Positions 15,737 to 24,144 of a stretch of 64,000 nt of DNA are shown piece by piece. Below the pieces are notes generated by a model, which ran no database searches, was not told the origin of the DNA, and worked only from the letters and a program-made list of their open reading frames with translations. The DNA is taken from the NCBI RefSeq assembly GCF_003858645.1, contig NZ_RQJP01000005.1:186001-250000 (forward strand), in the 5' to 3' direction. A program made the translations under genes and the position numbers. The DNA is from Larkinella knui. Its GTDB lineage: Bacteria > Bacteroidota > Bacteroidia > Cytophagales > Spirosomataceae. Positions within the stretch are counted from its first letter, which is position 1, and each line of letters opens with the position of its first letter.

Positions 15737-15950
15737 TTTTAAAGTCGTTGGAAGTGTAACCTGAAGAAACCATACGGTCGGGCCTAACCGGGTCAGGCTC
15801 GATCTTATTTACGGTACAAATATATTTATACAGATTATTTTTGGATACTATTTCAATAAATCAGTTAATATTGTTGAGATACTGCTTTTAAGCAAATAAA
15901 ATCACTGAAGCGCAACAGCGGATTTAGCGGGATAAAGAAAAATTTTCGGC
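15737..15950. promoter_or_regulatory. Divergent tdh / Lrp control region
   Basis: Holds two exact TAnnTTTG -7 boxes: TATATTTG on the minus strand (15817-15824) facing tdh, and TATTTTTG on the plus strand (15836-15843) facing the Lrp gene. Their -33 partners are poor, as expected if activator-dependent. A small hairpin (15782-15798, GCCTAACC/GGTCAGGC) lies in the tdh leader. AT-rich tracts around 15820-15870 are suitable for Lrp wrapping, but no specific operator is identified. Confidence 0.5.
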
Positions 15951-16415
15951 ATGGAACAACTGGATGAAATCGACAAGAAAATCCTGCGGCTTTTGCAGGA
16001 AGATGCGAAGCTGACCACCAAGGAACTGGCCGCTCAACTGGGCTTGACACTCTCGCCGGTTTATGAGCGGATCAAGCGATTGGAGGGAATTGGGTTTATC
16101 AAACAATACGTCGCTGTTCTGGACAAAAACCTGTTGGGTCAGCCCATCACTACGTTTTGCCAGGTGTCGATGCGGTATCACGACAAGGCCTTCATCAATA
16201 AGTTTGAAGAAGAAATCAAGAAGCTGGCCGAAGTGCAGGAGTGTTACCACATGGCCGGCCAGGTCGATTTTCTGCTGAAAATCCACGTCGGCAGTTTAGA
16301 CGAGTATCACAACTTTGTGAAGTACAAACTGTCTGAAATTGAGAACATTGGCACCCTGAACAGCACCTTTGTTCTCAAAGAAATCAAGCGCAATCTGGGA
16401 TATCCGGTTCATTGA
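15951..16415 (+). CDS. Lrp/AsnC family transcriptional regulator
   Basis: A 154-residue leucine-responsive-type regulator. The N-terminal ~60 residues form the winged HTH (L-D-E-I-D-K-K-I-L-R-L-L-Q, then T-T-K-E-L-A-A-Q-L-G-L and V-Y-E-R-I-K-R-L-E). The rest is the RAM ligand-binding/oligomerisation domain (V-Q-E-C-Y-H-M-A-G-Q-V-D-F-L-L-K). It is transcribed away from tdh-kbl, and Lrp proteins classically control threonine degradation, so autoregulation and control of tdh-kbl by an amino acid effector is the natural inference. The downstream sialidase gene starts 35 bp after its stop. Confidence 0.93.
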   Translation: MEQLDEIDKKILRLLQEDAKLTTKELAAQLGLTLSPVYERIKRLEGIGFIKQYVAVLDKNLLGQPITTFCQVSMRYHDKAFINKFEEEIKKLAEVQECYHMAGQVDFLLKIHVGSLDEYHNFVKYKLSEIENIGTLNSTFVLKEIKRNLGYPVH

Positions 16416-16450
16416 AAAACGAAACAATTCCTTTCCTAACCCTTCAGAAT

Positions 16451-17632
16451 ATGTTCCAAACAGTGCTCCTTTCCGTCAGCGTTTTGCTCTGTCAACTGAT
16501 TTTTTCTGGCGGGATCACCGCTTCCAATCCGCCCGCTGCCGAAACGACGGTTTTTCAGAATGGCGACGGCGGTTATCAGTGCTTCCGGATTCCGGCCATT
16601 GTGAAAGCCCCCAACGGCAATCTGCTGGCTTTTGCGGAAGCCCGGCGGAAAGATTGCGACGATTTTGGCGACATCGACATTGTCCTGCGCATCAGTAATG
16701 ACAACGGCCAGACGTGGAGCCCGCTTCAGGTGGCTGCCGACAATGGAAATTTTCAGGCCGGAAACCCCGCCCCGGTTTTTGATCAGACCGAAAGCCGCTT
16801 GCCGCAGGGAAAACTGTTTCTGATCTACAACACCGGGGTTGTCTCGGAAAGCGACTTGCGGACCGGAGTCGCCATTCGCGAAATCTGGTACAGAACCAGC
16901 ACCGATGCCGGACAAACCTGGACCGATGCGGTGAACATTACCACGCAGGTTTCCAGGCCCCACCAACCCGATGTGAACCCGGCGTATGCGTTTGCGGAAG
17001 ACTGGCGGTGGTATGCCAACACGCCGGGCCACGCGTTGCAGGTACAGAAAGGGCGTTACAAGGGCCGGATTTTTGTCGCAGCCAACCACACCGCCGGTCC
17101 GGCCCAGCCGCAGTTTCGCGATTGCCGGGCGCATGGTTTTTATTCCGACGATCATGGGAAAACCTGGAAATTAACCCCGGATGTGGCGTATCCCGGCAGC
17201 AACGAAAGCATTGCCGCCGAAACCTCGGACGGCGGTTTGCTGATGAACAGCCGGAATCAGTCGGGGGACGTCAAAAACCGGTTGCTGACGGTTTCCAGGA
17301 ATGCCGGGGAAAGCTGGGAACCGGTGCGGGTGGCCGCGGATTTACCCGACCCGGTTTGTCAGGCCAGCATGATCGACTACCAACCCCGCCGGGGCCAGCA
17401 CGTTCTGCTGTTTTCGAATCCCAACAGCCAGACCAGCCGGACGAAGTTAACCGTTCGGGTGAGTACCGACGACGGCAAAAGCTGGTCGGCGGGGAAGGAA
17501 ATTTACGGCGGTCCGGCGGCTTATTCCGATCTGGTGATTCAGAAAGATGGCAACATTGGCCTGCTATACGAAAAGGATAAGTACGCCAGAATTGTCTACA
17601 CCCGGTTTTCGTACGACTGGCTGGTTAAGTAG
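16451..17632 (+). CDS. Secreted exo-alpha-sialidase
   Basis: Removes terminal sialic acids from glycans. The 393-residue protein starts at the ATG at 16451 with a signal peptide (M-F-Q-T-V-L-L-S-V); an upstream TTG overlapping the Lrp stop is less likely. Sialidase hallmarks: the arginine motif F-R-I-P at about residues 45-48, and five Asp-box-like turns (S-N-D-N-G-Q-T-W, S-T-D-A-G-Q-T-W, S-D-D-H-G-K-T-W, S-R-N-A-G-E-S-W, S-T-D-D-G-K-S-W). N-E-S-I-A-A-E supplies the catalytic Glu region and A-A-Y-S-D-L the Tyr nucleophile region. Single-domain GH33-like length. It is convergent with a nitrilase-like gene. Confidence 0.93.
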   Translation: MFQTVLLSVSVLLCQLIFSGGITASNPPAAETTVFQNGDGGYQCFRIPAIVKAPNGNLLAFAEARRKDCDDFGDIDIVLRISNDNGQTWSPLQVAADNGNFQAGNPAPVFDQTESRLPQGKLFLIYNTGVVSESDLRTGVAIREIWYRTSTDAGQTWTDAVNITTQVSRPHQPDVNPAYAFAEDWRWYANTPGHALQVQKGRYKGRIFVAANHTAGPAQPQFRDCRAHGFYSDDHGKTWKLTPDVAYPGSNESIAAETSDGGLLMNSRNQSGDVKNRLLTVSRNAGESWEPVRVAADLPDPVCQASMIDYQPRRGQHVLLFSNPNSQTSRTKLTVRVSTDDGKSWSAGKEIYGGPAAYSDLVIQKDGNIGLLYEKDKYARIVYTRFSYDWLVK

Positions 17633-17640
17633 CACCCCGG

Positions 17641-18600
17641 TTACGAATCGGCTTCAGGATTTAACCAAACCACTTTCTGCTCGGATTGGTGTTCCTGTCC
17701 GATAATGTCGCGGTACAACTCCGGCCTGCGCGCCTGTTTATAGCGGTACCCGCCCGCCATTTTCAATTTTTCGGGAGTACAAAGGGCAATGGCCAGCTCA
17801 TTTCCCAACGTGCGGCATTCGGCCACCACATCACCGAACGGGTCGATAATCATCGAGCAGCCGTTTTTGAGCTGGTCGTCGTCCATGCCGATTGGATTGG
17901 AGAAAACCACGTAGATCCCGTTGTCGTAGGCCCGGGCCGGAAGCCACTTCATCAGCCACGCCCGGCCTTTCATGCCGTCAAATTCCAGCCGCAGCGAAGT
18001 GGGGTCCTGCTCCCGGTTTTCCCAGAGCGCCGGATCGACAAAACCGGCTCCGGGGCGCGTTGAGGGCGTACACATCGTGACGTGGGGCATAAAAATAATA
18101 TCGGCTCCCAGCAGGGTGGTGGCCCGAACGTTCTCGATGATGTTGTTATCGTAACAGATCAGAATCCCGCATTTCCAGCCTTTGATTTCAAAAACGACGT
18201 ACTGATCCCCCGGCAACAGGTGCGGATTGATAAACGGATGGAGTTTGCGGTATTTAGCAATCAGCCCGTTTTCATCGACGCACACATAAGGCTTGTAAAG
18301 CCGGTCCTGTTCGTCTTTTTCAAACAAACCGGCTAAAATGACGATGTGGTGTTCACGGGCGATTTCGGTCAATGCCCGAATGCTGTCACTGTCCGGTAAT
18401 CGTTCGGCCTGCTCCAGCATCTGTTCACGCGACAGGTGCCGGGCGTGCGTATAACCCGTGATGGAACATTCGTGAAAAGCAATGACATCGGCTCCCTGTT
18501 GGGATGCCTGCGCGGCTAACTGGCGAATAATGGACAGATTGTAGGCTTTGTCGCCATTGTGGTGTTCAAATTGGGCGGTGGCAATGCGAAGCGGTTTCAT
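17641..18600 (-). CDS. Carbon-nitrogen hydrolase (nitrilase superfamily amidase)
   Basis: A cytoplasmic 319-residue amidase of the nitrilase superfamily. The Glu-Lys-Cys triad is visible: E44 in F-H-E-C-S-I-T-G-Y, K119 in K-Y-R-K-L-H-P-F, and C149 in G-I-L-I-C-Y-D-N-N. The start at 18600 (M-K-P-L-R-I-A-T-A-Q) fits the family; in-frame sequence upstream would run into a repeat region. Substrate cannot be told from sequence. Its place between two sialidase-domain genes suggests an N-acyl or amide sugar derivative, but that is inference. Confidence 0.88.
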   Translation of the reverse strand: MKPLRIATAQFEHHNGDKAYNLSIIRQLAAQASQQGADVIAFHECSITGYTHARHLSREQMLEQAERLPDSDSIRALTEIAREHHIVILAGLFEKDEQDRLYKPYVCVDENGLIAKYRKLHPFINPHLLPGDQYVVFEIKGWKCGILICYDNNIIENVRATTLLGADIIFMPHVTMCTPSTRPGAGFVDPALWENREQDPTSLRLEFDGMKGRAWLMKWLPARAYDNGIYVVFSNPIGMDDDQLKNGCSMIIDPFGDVVAECRTLGNELAIALCTPEKLKMAGGYRYKQARRPELYRDIIGQEHQSEQKVVWLNPEADS

Positions 18601-18671
18601 CCCGCAAAAATACGGATAGAATCCGGTTTTGTGACCGTAGTAAAAGCGATTACGGTATCGGCGAATCCCAG

Positions 18672-18808
18672 CCCACGGTTTCAACCGTGGGTTAATAGGA
18701 TCATGGGACGGGACTGGGAACCGTTTCAACGGTTTTGATATCCCGAAACCGTTGAAACGGTTTTTGCCATTGCGTTTTGTCCCTGTGAACCCACGGTTGA
18801 AACCGTGG
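18672..18808. repeat. Nested inverted repeats made of small palindromes
   Basis: Outer arms 18673-18693 and 18788-18808 pair perfectly over 21 bp; inner arms 18719-18735 and 18746-18762 pair perfectly over 17 bp. Each arm is itself near-palindromic around GGTTTCAACC or GGTTGAAACC, so arms can fold alone or pair with each other. On the minus strand the structure starts 8 nt after the stop of the SUMF1-sialidase gene. T-tracts flank both inner and outer stems. Confidence 0.9.
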
Positions 18809-18816
18809 ACTGTTTT

Positions 18817-20838
18817 TTAGGGCTTGGCCGTTTCCCGCACCATTTTTTCCTGCAACCACGCCAGATTAAACCGGTAATGAATGCTGCTGCTGATGAGATG
18901 AATCAGATTATCAGGGGTTTGGGTGAGGGCCAAATAGCCGCGCGGTTCGGCGTTGGTGGCATCCATTTCAAACGCGCCGGTCCAGGCTCCACCGTTCAAA
19001 TACCGGTATTTTCCGTCGGTCAATAGCTTTTTTACGGGCCAGGTTTTCCCTTCATCAAACGAAAGAGCCGCATACATGCCGTAGCCTTTGTACGGTTTTC
19101 CGCTGGCGTCGGTAAACAGCATGCCTTTCCGGGTTTCGTCGGTTTCTTCGGGATGATGCGTAAACGCGACCAACAGGAGCGGACCTTCGTTCAGCCGGCG
19201 GAGAATGAGCCGTTGGCCGCCCCCGATCGGCGGAAATTCCGAGGGCGAATACGTCCAGGTTTTGCCCATATCTTTCGAAAGACTGATCGGCATTTTGGGA
19301 ATACCGTCCGCGCCGGAGACGTTGTCGTTGCGACCAAAGGCCATCAAACTGCCGTCTTTCAACTGCGTAACACCCGCGTGAATCCCGGCAATCAGTCCGC
19401 CGGAAGCGCCGGTTTTAAAGTCCGGTTTTTGCGGGTCCGTATACGGGGCGACCCAGGTTTTGCCGCCATCTTTGCTGACGTGAACCGCCGTGCCACCCGA
19501 CGAACTGGCGTCGGCATCGCACGCCTGAACCAACCAGCCTTCTTTAGTTTGAAACAGTCCGGCAATGACCTGATGCCGCCTTTCGTGTTCTGGTGCCACC
19601 AGTTGCGGGGCCGACCAGGTGGCACCGTTGTCGCGGCTGGTGCGTAAAACCATCGCCAGGTTCTGCCAGTCGCCACTGGCTTCGACGCCGTTCATGTGGA
19701 AGAGAGTTCCCTTTCCGTCGTGGAAGAGCGAACTTCCCGTCATGTTGCGATCCGGCACTTTGAAGAACTCGGAGGGCGCATCCCAACGCGACTGTCCCGC
19801 GCGCAACCGGCTGGCTACCACGGTCATTTCCCGCCCGGATTCCTTTTCGGTCGAGAACCAGATCGCCAGCAAATCGCCGTTGGAACACCAGCTAATGGCC
19901 GGTTGGTGGTTGTGCGAATAATACGGAACGCCCGCATCACAATCCGGCTTGTTGGCATACCGAATCGGCTCTCTGAAAACCGGCTGCGAAGACGACACGG
20001 TTTTCCACGAAAACGGTTTTTGAGAAACATTCTGGGCATTGGCTTTGGCAGGAATGGCCGGTAGCGGCTGACTGGCGGGCTGTTCGGCCTGAACAACCCG
20101 GAAACCGACGAGCCAGTGTTTGTCTTCGGGAATCATGCCCAGGCGGTTGGTGGCCCGTAAATAGGTCATCGGTGTGCCGTGACTTCCGCCACGCGTGACC
20201 CGGAACCAACCGGATGCCCGGCCCACCGGATCGCGCTGGTCGGCGGCTTCGTATGGGCCATACCAGTCCGAACACCATTCTTCGACATTGCCGTGCAAGT
20301 CCTGGATGCCCCATTGATTGGCAGGCGTTTGACCCACTTTCAGCGACACAACGACCGGATCACGGTCGGTTTTCTGGCTTTTCTGGTAGCTTTTGGGTAA
20401 AAACCGCCCGGTCGAAAAATCGGTAACGGTTCCGGCGTGGCAGGCGTATTCCCACTCGGCTTCGGTGGGCAGTCGATACGGCTTTCCTTCTTTTTTACTC
20501 AACCAGTCGCAGAACGCTACGGCTTCGGGATAACTTACGAACACGACGGCTTCGTCATCGTCTTTGGAAAAACCGGCTTTCCCGCGCAGCTTTTTGTGGT
20601 CGGGGTCAAACGCTTCGTATTGCGCATTGGTCACCTCCGTAACCGCCATTCGGAACGGTTTGCTGATGGCGACGCGGTGCACCGGTGCTTCGTCGGCATT
20701 TTCACCTTCGCCCTCCGAGCCCATGTAATAGCGCCCCGTCGGAATGGAGACCAGCTTCATGCCGATGGTGTTGCTTTCCTGAGCGAAGGCGGTTTTTGAA
20801 ACGAATAAAAAGATGAAAAGCAAGTTGATGTAGTTCAT
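18817..20838 (-). CDS. Exported SUMF1-like domain fused to a sialidase (BNR) domain
   Basis: A 673-residue two-domain protein. The start at 20838 gives a clean signal peptide (M-N-Y-I-N-L-L-F-I-F, ending A-F-A-Q). Residues ~25-265 are a formylglycine-generating-enzyme-like (SUMF1) domain: P-T-G-R-Y-Y-M-G-S-E, R-L-P-T-E-A-E-W-E-Y-A-C, G-N-V-E-E-W-C, R-V-T-R-G-G-S-H, G-F-R-V-V. The two catalytic Cys of true FGEs after G-G-S are absent, so it probably binds rather than oxidises. Residues ~300-660 are a BNR/sialidase beta-propeller with Asp-box turns (S-R-D-N-G-A-T-W, S-K-D-G-G-K-T-W, S-K-D-M-G-K-T-W, S-F-D-E-G-K-T-W). It lies upstream of the nitrilase gene and downstream of the lyase gene on the same strand. 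Confidence 0.88.
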   Translation of the reverse strand: MNYINLLFIFLFVSKTAFAQESNTIGMKLVSIPTGRYYMGSEGEGENADEAPVHRVAISKPFRMAVTEVTNAQYEAFDPDHKKLRGKAGFSKDDDEAVVFVSYPEAVAFCDWLSKKEGKPYRLPTEAEWEYACHAGTVTDFSTGRFLPKSYQKSQKTDRDPVVVSLKVGQTPANQWGIQDLHGNVEEWCSDWYGPYEAADQRDPVGRASGWFRVTRGGSHGTPMTYLRATNRLGMIPEDKHWLVGFRVVQAEQPASQPLPAIPAKANAQNVSQKPFSWKTVSSSQPVFREPIRYANKPDCDAGVPYYSHNHQPAISWCSNGDLLAIWFSTEKESGREMTVVASRLRAGQSRWDAPSEFFKVPDRNMTGSSLFHDGKGTLFHMNGVEASGDWQNLAMVLRTSRDNGATWSAPQLVAPEHERRHQVIAGLFQTKEGWLVQACDADASSSGGTAVHVSKDGGKTWVAPYTDPQKPDFKTGASGGLIAGIHAGVTQLKDGSLMAFGRNDNVSGADGIPKMPISLSKDMGKTWTYSPSEFPPIGGGQRLILRRLNEGPLLLVAFTHHPEETDETRKGMLFTDASGKPYKGYGMYAALSFDEGKTWPVKKLLTDGKYRYLNGGAWTGAFEMDATNAEPRGYLALTQTPDNLIHLISSSIHYRFNLAWLQEKMVRETAKP

Positions 20839-20864
20839 AAAGAAACGAAGAGTAAGGATGGCCC

Positions 20865-21121
20865 GGCTTCGGACGAGCGTCCTGTCAATGGTATAAGTAT
20901 GAGCTATTCTGGCTCCGAAGGAGCGTCCTGTTAATTGAAAAGAACACAAGAATTCCGGGCTATCTGGCTCCGGAAAAGCTTTGTGTCAATTTGAAAAAAG
21001 AACAAGGATTCCGGGCTGTTTGGCTCCGGAGGAGCCACCTGTTACCAGGGAAAAATATTGAAGGATGTCCCTAAGCCCCAGCGGGGCGTCCTGGCTTTAG
21101 AACGCCCCGCTGGGGCTTAGG
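20865..21121. repeat. Imperfect tandem GGCTCCG units plus a 20-bp inverted repeat
   Basis: GGCTCCG-type units recur at 20911, 20966 and 21022 (period 55-56 bp), with a diverged unit near 20865; each continues as a variant of GAGC..TCCTGT.A and AAGAACA..GATTCCGGGCT. Next to them, arms 21070-21089 and 21102-21121 form a perfect 20-bp inverted repeat (CCTAAGCCCCAGCGGGGCGT). Nothing coding is seen. The GCTCCGGAGGAGC word also occurs in the repeats at 49.77 kb and 61.38 kb. Confidence 0.8.
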
Positions 21122-21176
21122 TGATTGTTTGGTTGTTGTACTATTGACAGGAAACCCCTCCGGGGTTAAAATTGGG

Positions 21177-22151
21177 CTATTCACTGATTAGCTTTCCAAC
21201 CTGAACCGGCTCGATTCCCAGCTCCAGCTGAAGCTGGTTGGCGGTTTCGATCAGCGCATCCATGTCGTGCTGCAAAGCGGGTGTTAGCGGATCAACATCC
21301 CGGCGCGTATACAGCGAAATGGGCAATCCGCGTTTTTGCAGCGTGTATTTGGCGATGGTCGGGTAGGCGGAATGAACGAGATCCATGCAATCCACGAAGA
21401 ATTGCTGCACGCGGTTGAGGTCGTCCTGGCGGTCCGGATTGTTGTAGTTATTCGCCAGCCAGACGATCAATTCCGGAAACTCGTTGCCCTGAATACACGA
21501 CAAACCAGCCGCTCCGGCCCGCAAGGATGACACGGCATTGACCATGTAGGCGTCGTATAACCCGAACTGATACCCGGCACCAGCGGCAATCCGGCGGGCT
21601 ACTTCAGCTTCATCCAGACAGGTATCTTTGTGGTAAATAACCCGTCCGGTGGGAATCAATTCTTTTAGTATATCACTACTAATCAGTCGCTTGTAAGGAA
21701 CCGGGCATTCGTAGAAACCCAGTGGAATGTTGTCGGTCAATCGAATCAGCTCGTGCATCCGTTCCAGAAAAACCGCATCGGATTCATCGGCATCGGCAAT
21801 CAGGCTGGTGATAACAATAACCGCCTGAACACCGGTATCGTAGATGCGTTTCACAAAGTCGGCTTGCCGGGCGATGGGTCCGCCGAAGGTTCCGGTGGCC
21901 ACCACCGGCACGCGTCCGGCCGTCTGATCGACAACGAGTTTCGTAACCGCCAGCCGCTCCGCTTCCGTTAGTTCATACATTTCGCTGGACAGGCAGTTGG
22001 CAAACAGCCCGGCGGCTCCGGCTTCGATGTAGAATTCGGTCAGTTGCGCCAGCGTTGCCGTATCGACGGCACCGGATTCCTGAAAAGGAGTGAGCATGAC
22101 GGGGATGAAACCACGAGGTAACGATCCAACGGAGGAAATAGAGGATGGCAT
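21177..22151 (-). CDS. DapA/NanA-family aldolase (probable sialic acid or sugar-acid lyase)
   Basis: A 324-residue class I aldolase of the dihydrodipicolinate synthase/N-acetylneuraminate lyase family. The catalytic Tyr147 (G-F-Y-E-C-P) and Schiff-base Lys175 (I-Y-H-K-D-T) are in place. The usual G-T-T-G-E motif near residue 50 reads A-N-C-L-S-S-E, so it is not an ordinary DapA, and the ligand-binding loops differ from textbook NanA too. Presence with two sialidase-domain genes and an SSS symporter makes cleavage of a sialic or related keto-acid sugar the best guess. It follows the symporter gene on the minus strand. Confidence 0.85.
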   Translation of the reverse strand: MPSSISSVGSLPRGFIPVMLTPFQESGAVDTATLAQLTEFYIEAGAAGLFANCLSSEMYELTEAERLAVTKLVVDQTAGRVPVVATGTFGGPIARQADFVKRIYDTGVQAVIVITSLIADADESDAVFLERMHELIRLTDNIPLGFYECPVPYKRLISSDILKELIPTGRVIYHKDTCLDEAEVARRIAAGAGYQFGLYDAYMVNAVSSLRAGAAGLSCIQGNEFPELIVWLANNYNNPDRQDDLNRVQQFFVDCMDLVHSAYPTIAKYTLQKRGLPISLYTRRDVDPLTPALQHDMDALIETANQLQLELGIEPVQVGKLISE

Positions 22152-22190
22152 GGTGAGTACGTGAAGATTTCGAACAACAAGTACACCGGG

Positions 22191-22242
22191 TCAATCAGAG
22201 AACATCGAGTTTGTCAAAATTGCTCTTTGTTTCTCTGATCGA
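22191..22242. repeat. Small hairpin related to the repeat at 31 kb
   Basis: Arms 22191-22202 and 22231-22242 pair over 12 bp with one mismatch (core ATCAGAGAA/TTCTCTGAT). The words ATCAGAGARCATC and TTTCTCTGAT recur in the same order in 30999-31046, so the two loci carry relatives of one repeat. It lies in the symporter-lyase gap. Just 3' (22265-22310) are two loose copies of GTTAGGGTTnAGGAA. Confidence 0.55.
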
Positions 22243-22309
22243 CGCGATGTAGCAACTTAAGAAAGGGTTAGGGTTGAGGAACAGTAACAAGTTAGGGTTT
22301 AGGAATAAT

Positions 22310-23908
22310 CTACAGTTTAAGGACGGTATCTTTTGGGTTGAGTTCAGGAACAGGTTCAAGCTTTTTTCCTTTGAGTTTCGTGAGCAGCAGGCCGACCAGA
22401 AAGATCGTCAGCGTTCCCACGACCATAATCATATTCAGGTGAAACGGACTGCGCAGAGCTGCATATTCATCCGGAATCTGGGGTGAAAACGTCATCCAGA
22501 TAATGACCAGGACGCCGACAAGGGTGGCCGTCAGCGCTTCGGTATTCTGGGTTTGCCGGGAAATCATGCCCAGTAAAAACAGGCCCAGCATGCCTCCGGC
22601 AAAAATACCGGACAGTTGCCACCAGATATCCAGCACGCTTTTGACGCCAATCATGGCAATACCGGCCATCATGCCCAGCACACCGAAAACCGTGGTGGCT
22701 ACGTACAACAGCCGCAGGGATTGGGCACCCGACAGATCGGGTTTCAGATACCGCTGGTAAATATCCACCGAGAAAACCGTGGCCGATGCGTTCATGCTCG
22801 AACTGATGGTGCTCATGGCGGCCGACAAAATGGCGGCAACGATCAGGCCGACCAAACCCGCCGGAACCTTGTTGACCATGAAATGCGGCATCACTTTATC
22901 GCCAAATTCGGCCGGGCTCAGCGTGGCCGCCAGTTGCCGGATGGCTTCGGGGCTGCCGTCGGGCAAGCGTTCTCCGGCGACCTGCATCCGGATGGAGTCG
23001 AGCAACTCCGGATTGGTCATATAATAGGCGTAGAGGCACGAACCGAGCACAAAAAACATCAGCGAAACCGGTACGTAGAGGTAAACACACAGCCAGATGG
23101 AGCGCGTTGCTTCTTTGATCGAAGTGGTGGTGTGATACCGCTGGACGTAATTCTGGTCCATCCCGAAGTTGTTCAGGTTCATGAAGAAACCGTACAGAAA
23201 AATCACCCAGAACGTCGATTGCGAGAAATCAGGGGCAAAACTGCCCAGGCTGAATTTGTCGTTGACCTTACCAATTTCAATGATTTTGTCCACCCCGCCC
23301 GGCATTCCGTCGACGACCAGCCAGAGAATGATCAACGCCCCGGCGGTTTTGATGACGCCCTGCACCACTTCCGTCCAGATAACGGCTTCCATACCGCCCA
23401 TGACGGTGTAGAGGATGATGCAAATACCGACTACGATCATGATCGTGGCCATCGGGTAACCGGTCAGCGCCTGCAAGCTCAGGGCAATTCCGAAGAAAAT
23501 CGAGCCCATGCGGGCGAGTTGAGTCAGCAGAAAACAGCTAACGGCGTAGGTCCGGGCCCAGGCCCCGAAGCGGTGTTCGAGGTGCGTATACGCCGACACT
23601 TCGCCGGTATTGCGGTAGAACGGAACGAAATACCGGGCGGCAACCCAGGCCGACAGCGGCATGGCGAGACTAAAAACGAACGAATTCCAGTTGCTGCCGA
23701 AGGCTTTGCCCGGTACGCCCAAAAACGTATTACTGCTGAGAAAGGTCGCGTAAATCGACATGCCGATGGCCCAGCCCGGAATCTTGCCTGATGCCTTGGT
23801 GAACTGCTCGGCGCTCTTGTTGTTGCGGGAAAAATAAATGCCAACGGCAATCATCCCGACCAGATAGGCTACAATTACCAGCAAATCAACAACGGGAAGA
23901 GTTTTCAT
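22310..23908 (-). CDS. Sodium:solute symporter (SSS family)
   Basis: A 532-residue inner-membrane transporter with about 13-14 hydrophobic segments, importing a solute with Na+. Family features: V-A-Y-L-V-G-M-I-A-V-G-I-Y in TM1, I-Y-A-T-F-L-S-S-N-T-F-L-G-V-P-G-K in TM2 (Na+ site region), T-V-M-G-G-M-E-A-V-I-W-T-E-V-V-Q-G in TM5, and A-A-I-L-S-A-A-M-S-T-I-S-S-S-M-N-A-S-A-T in TM8 with the second Na+ site Ser/Thr. SSS members include sialic acid importers (SiaT/NanT type), which fits the neighbouring sialidases and lyase, though glucose or proline types cannot be excluded. It is divergent from an AraC regulator. Confidence 0.92.
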   Translation of the reverse strand: MKTLPVVDLLVIVAYLVGMIAVGIYFSRNNKSAEQFTKASGKIPGWAIGMSIYATFLSSNTFLGVPGKAFGSNWNSFVFSLAMPLSAWVAARYFVPFYRNTGEVSAYTHLEHRFGAWARTYAVSCFLLTQLARMGSIFFGIALSLQALTGYPMATIMIVVGICIILYTVMGGMEAVIWTEVVQGVIKTAGALIILWLVVDGMPGGVDKIIEIGKVNDKFSLGSFAPDFSQSTFWVIFLYGFFMNLNNFGMDQNYVQRYHTTTSIKEATRSIWLCVYLYVPVSLMFFVLGSCLYAYYMTNPELLDSIRMQVAGERLPDGSPEAIRQLAATLSPAEFGDKVMPHFMVNKVPAGLVGLIVAAILSAAMSTISSSMNASATVFSVDIYQRYLKPDLSGAQSLRLLYVATTVFGVLGMMAGIAMIGVKSVLDIWWQLSGIFAGGMLGLFLLGMISRQTQNTEALTATLVGVLVIIWMTFSPQIPDEYAALRSPFHLNMIMVVGTLTIFLVGLLLTKLKGKKLEPVPELNPKDTVLKL

Positions 23909-24060
23909 TGGTTCAGATCAGGATTCCCGCGCCATTGCTTGCGTGAGAAGTACGATAATTTATAAGAATTTTTTCAGTTCGTGAACGAAAATAAATACTT
24001 CTTGATTAGCTTGCAAACGCGGTTATATGACTGCGCTAGTATTTTATTTCATTTTACTGG

Positions 24061-24068
24061 CAAAAATA
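24061..24068 (-). promoter_or_regulatory. Possible -7 box for the symporter-lyase operon
   Basis: TATTTTTG on the minus strand matches TAnnTTTG, within the AT-rich 236-bp divergent region between the symporter and AraC genes. It is about 150 bp from the symporter ATG, leaving room for a regulator site; no -33 match or operator is clear. Confidence 0.35.
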
Positions 24069-24144
24069 ATACATTCGACGGCAATTGTGTTGTTTGGATT
24101 TTTCTAGTTACTATACGATTTTATCATGTCTCATTTCCTGATGG

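Noticed and set aside
15737-15950. Possible riboswitch in the tdh leader
   Set aside because: Only one small hairpin is present and no known aptamer consensus (glycine, SAM, lysine) could be matched.
22616-23791. 391-codon open frame antisense to the sodium symporter
   Set aside because: Typical long antisense frame of a GC-rich gene; His/Arg/Gln-rich product with no domains, while the opposite strand encodes a clear SSS transporter.
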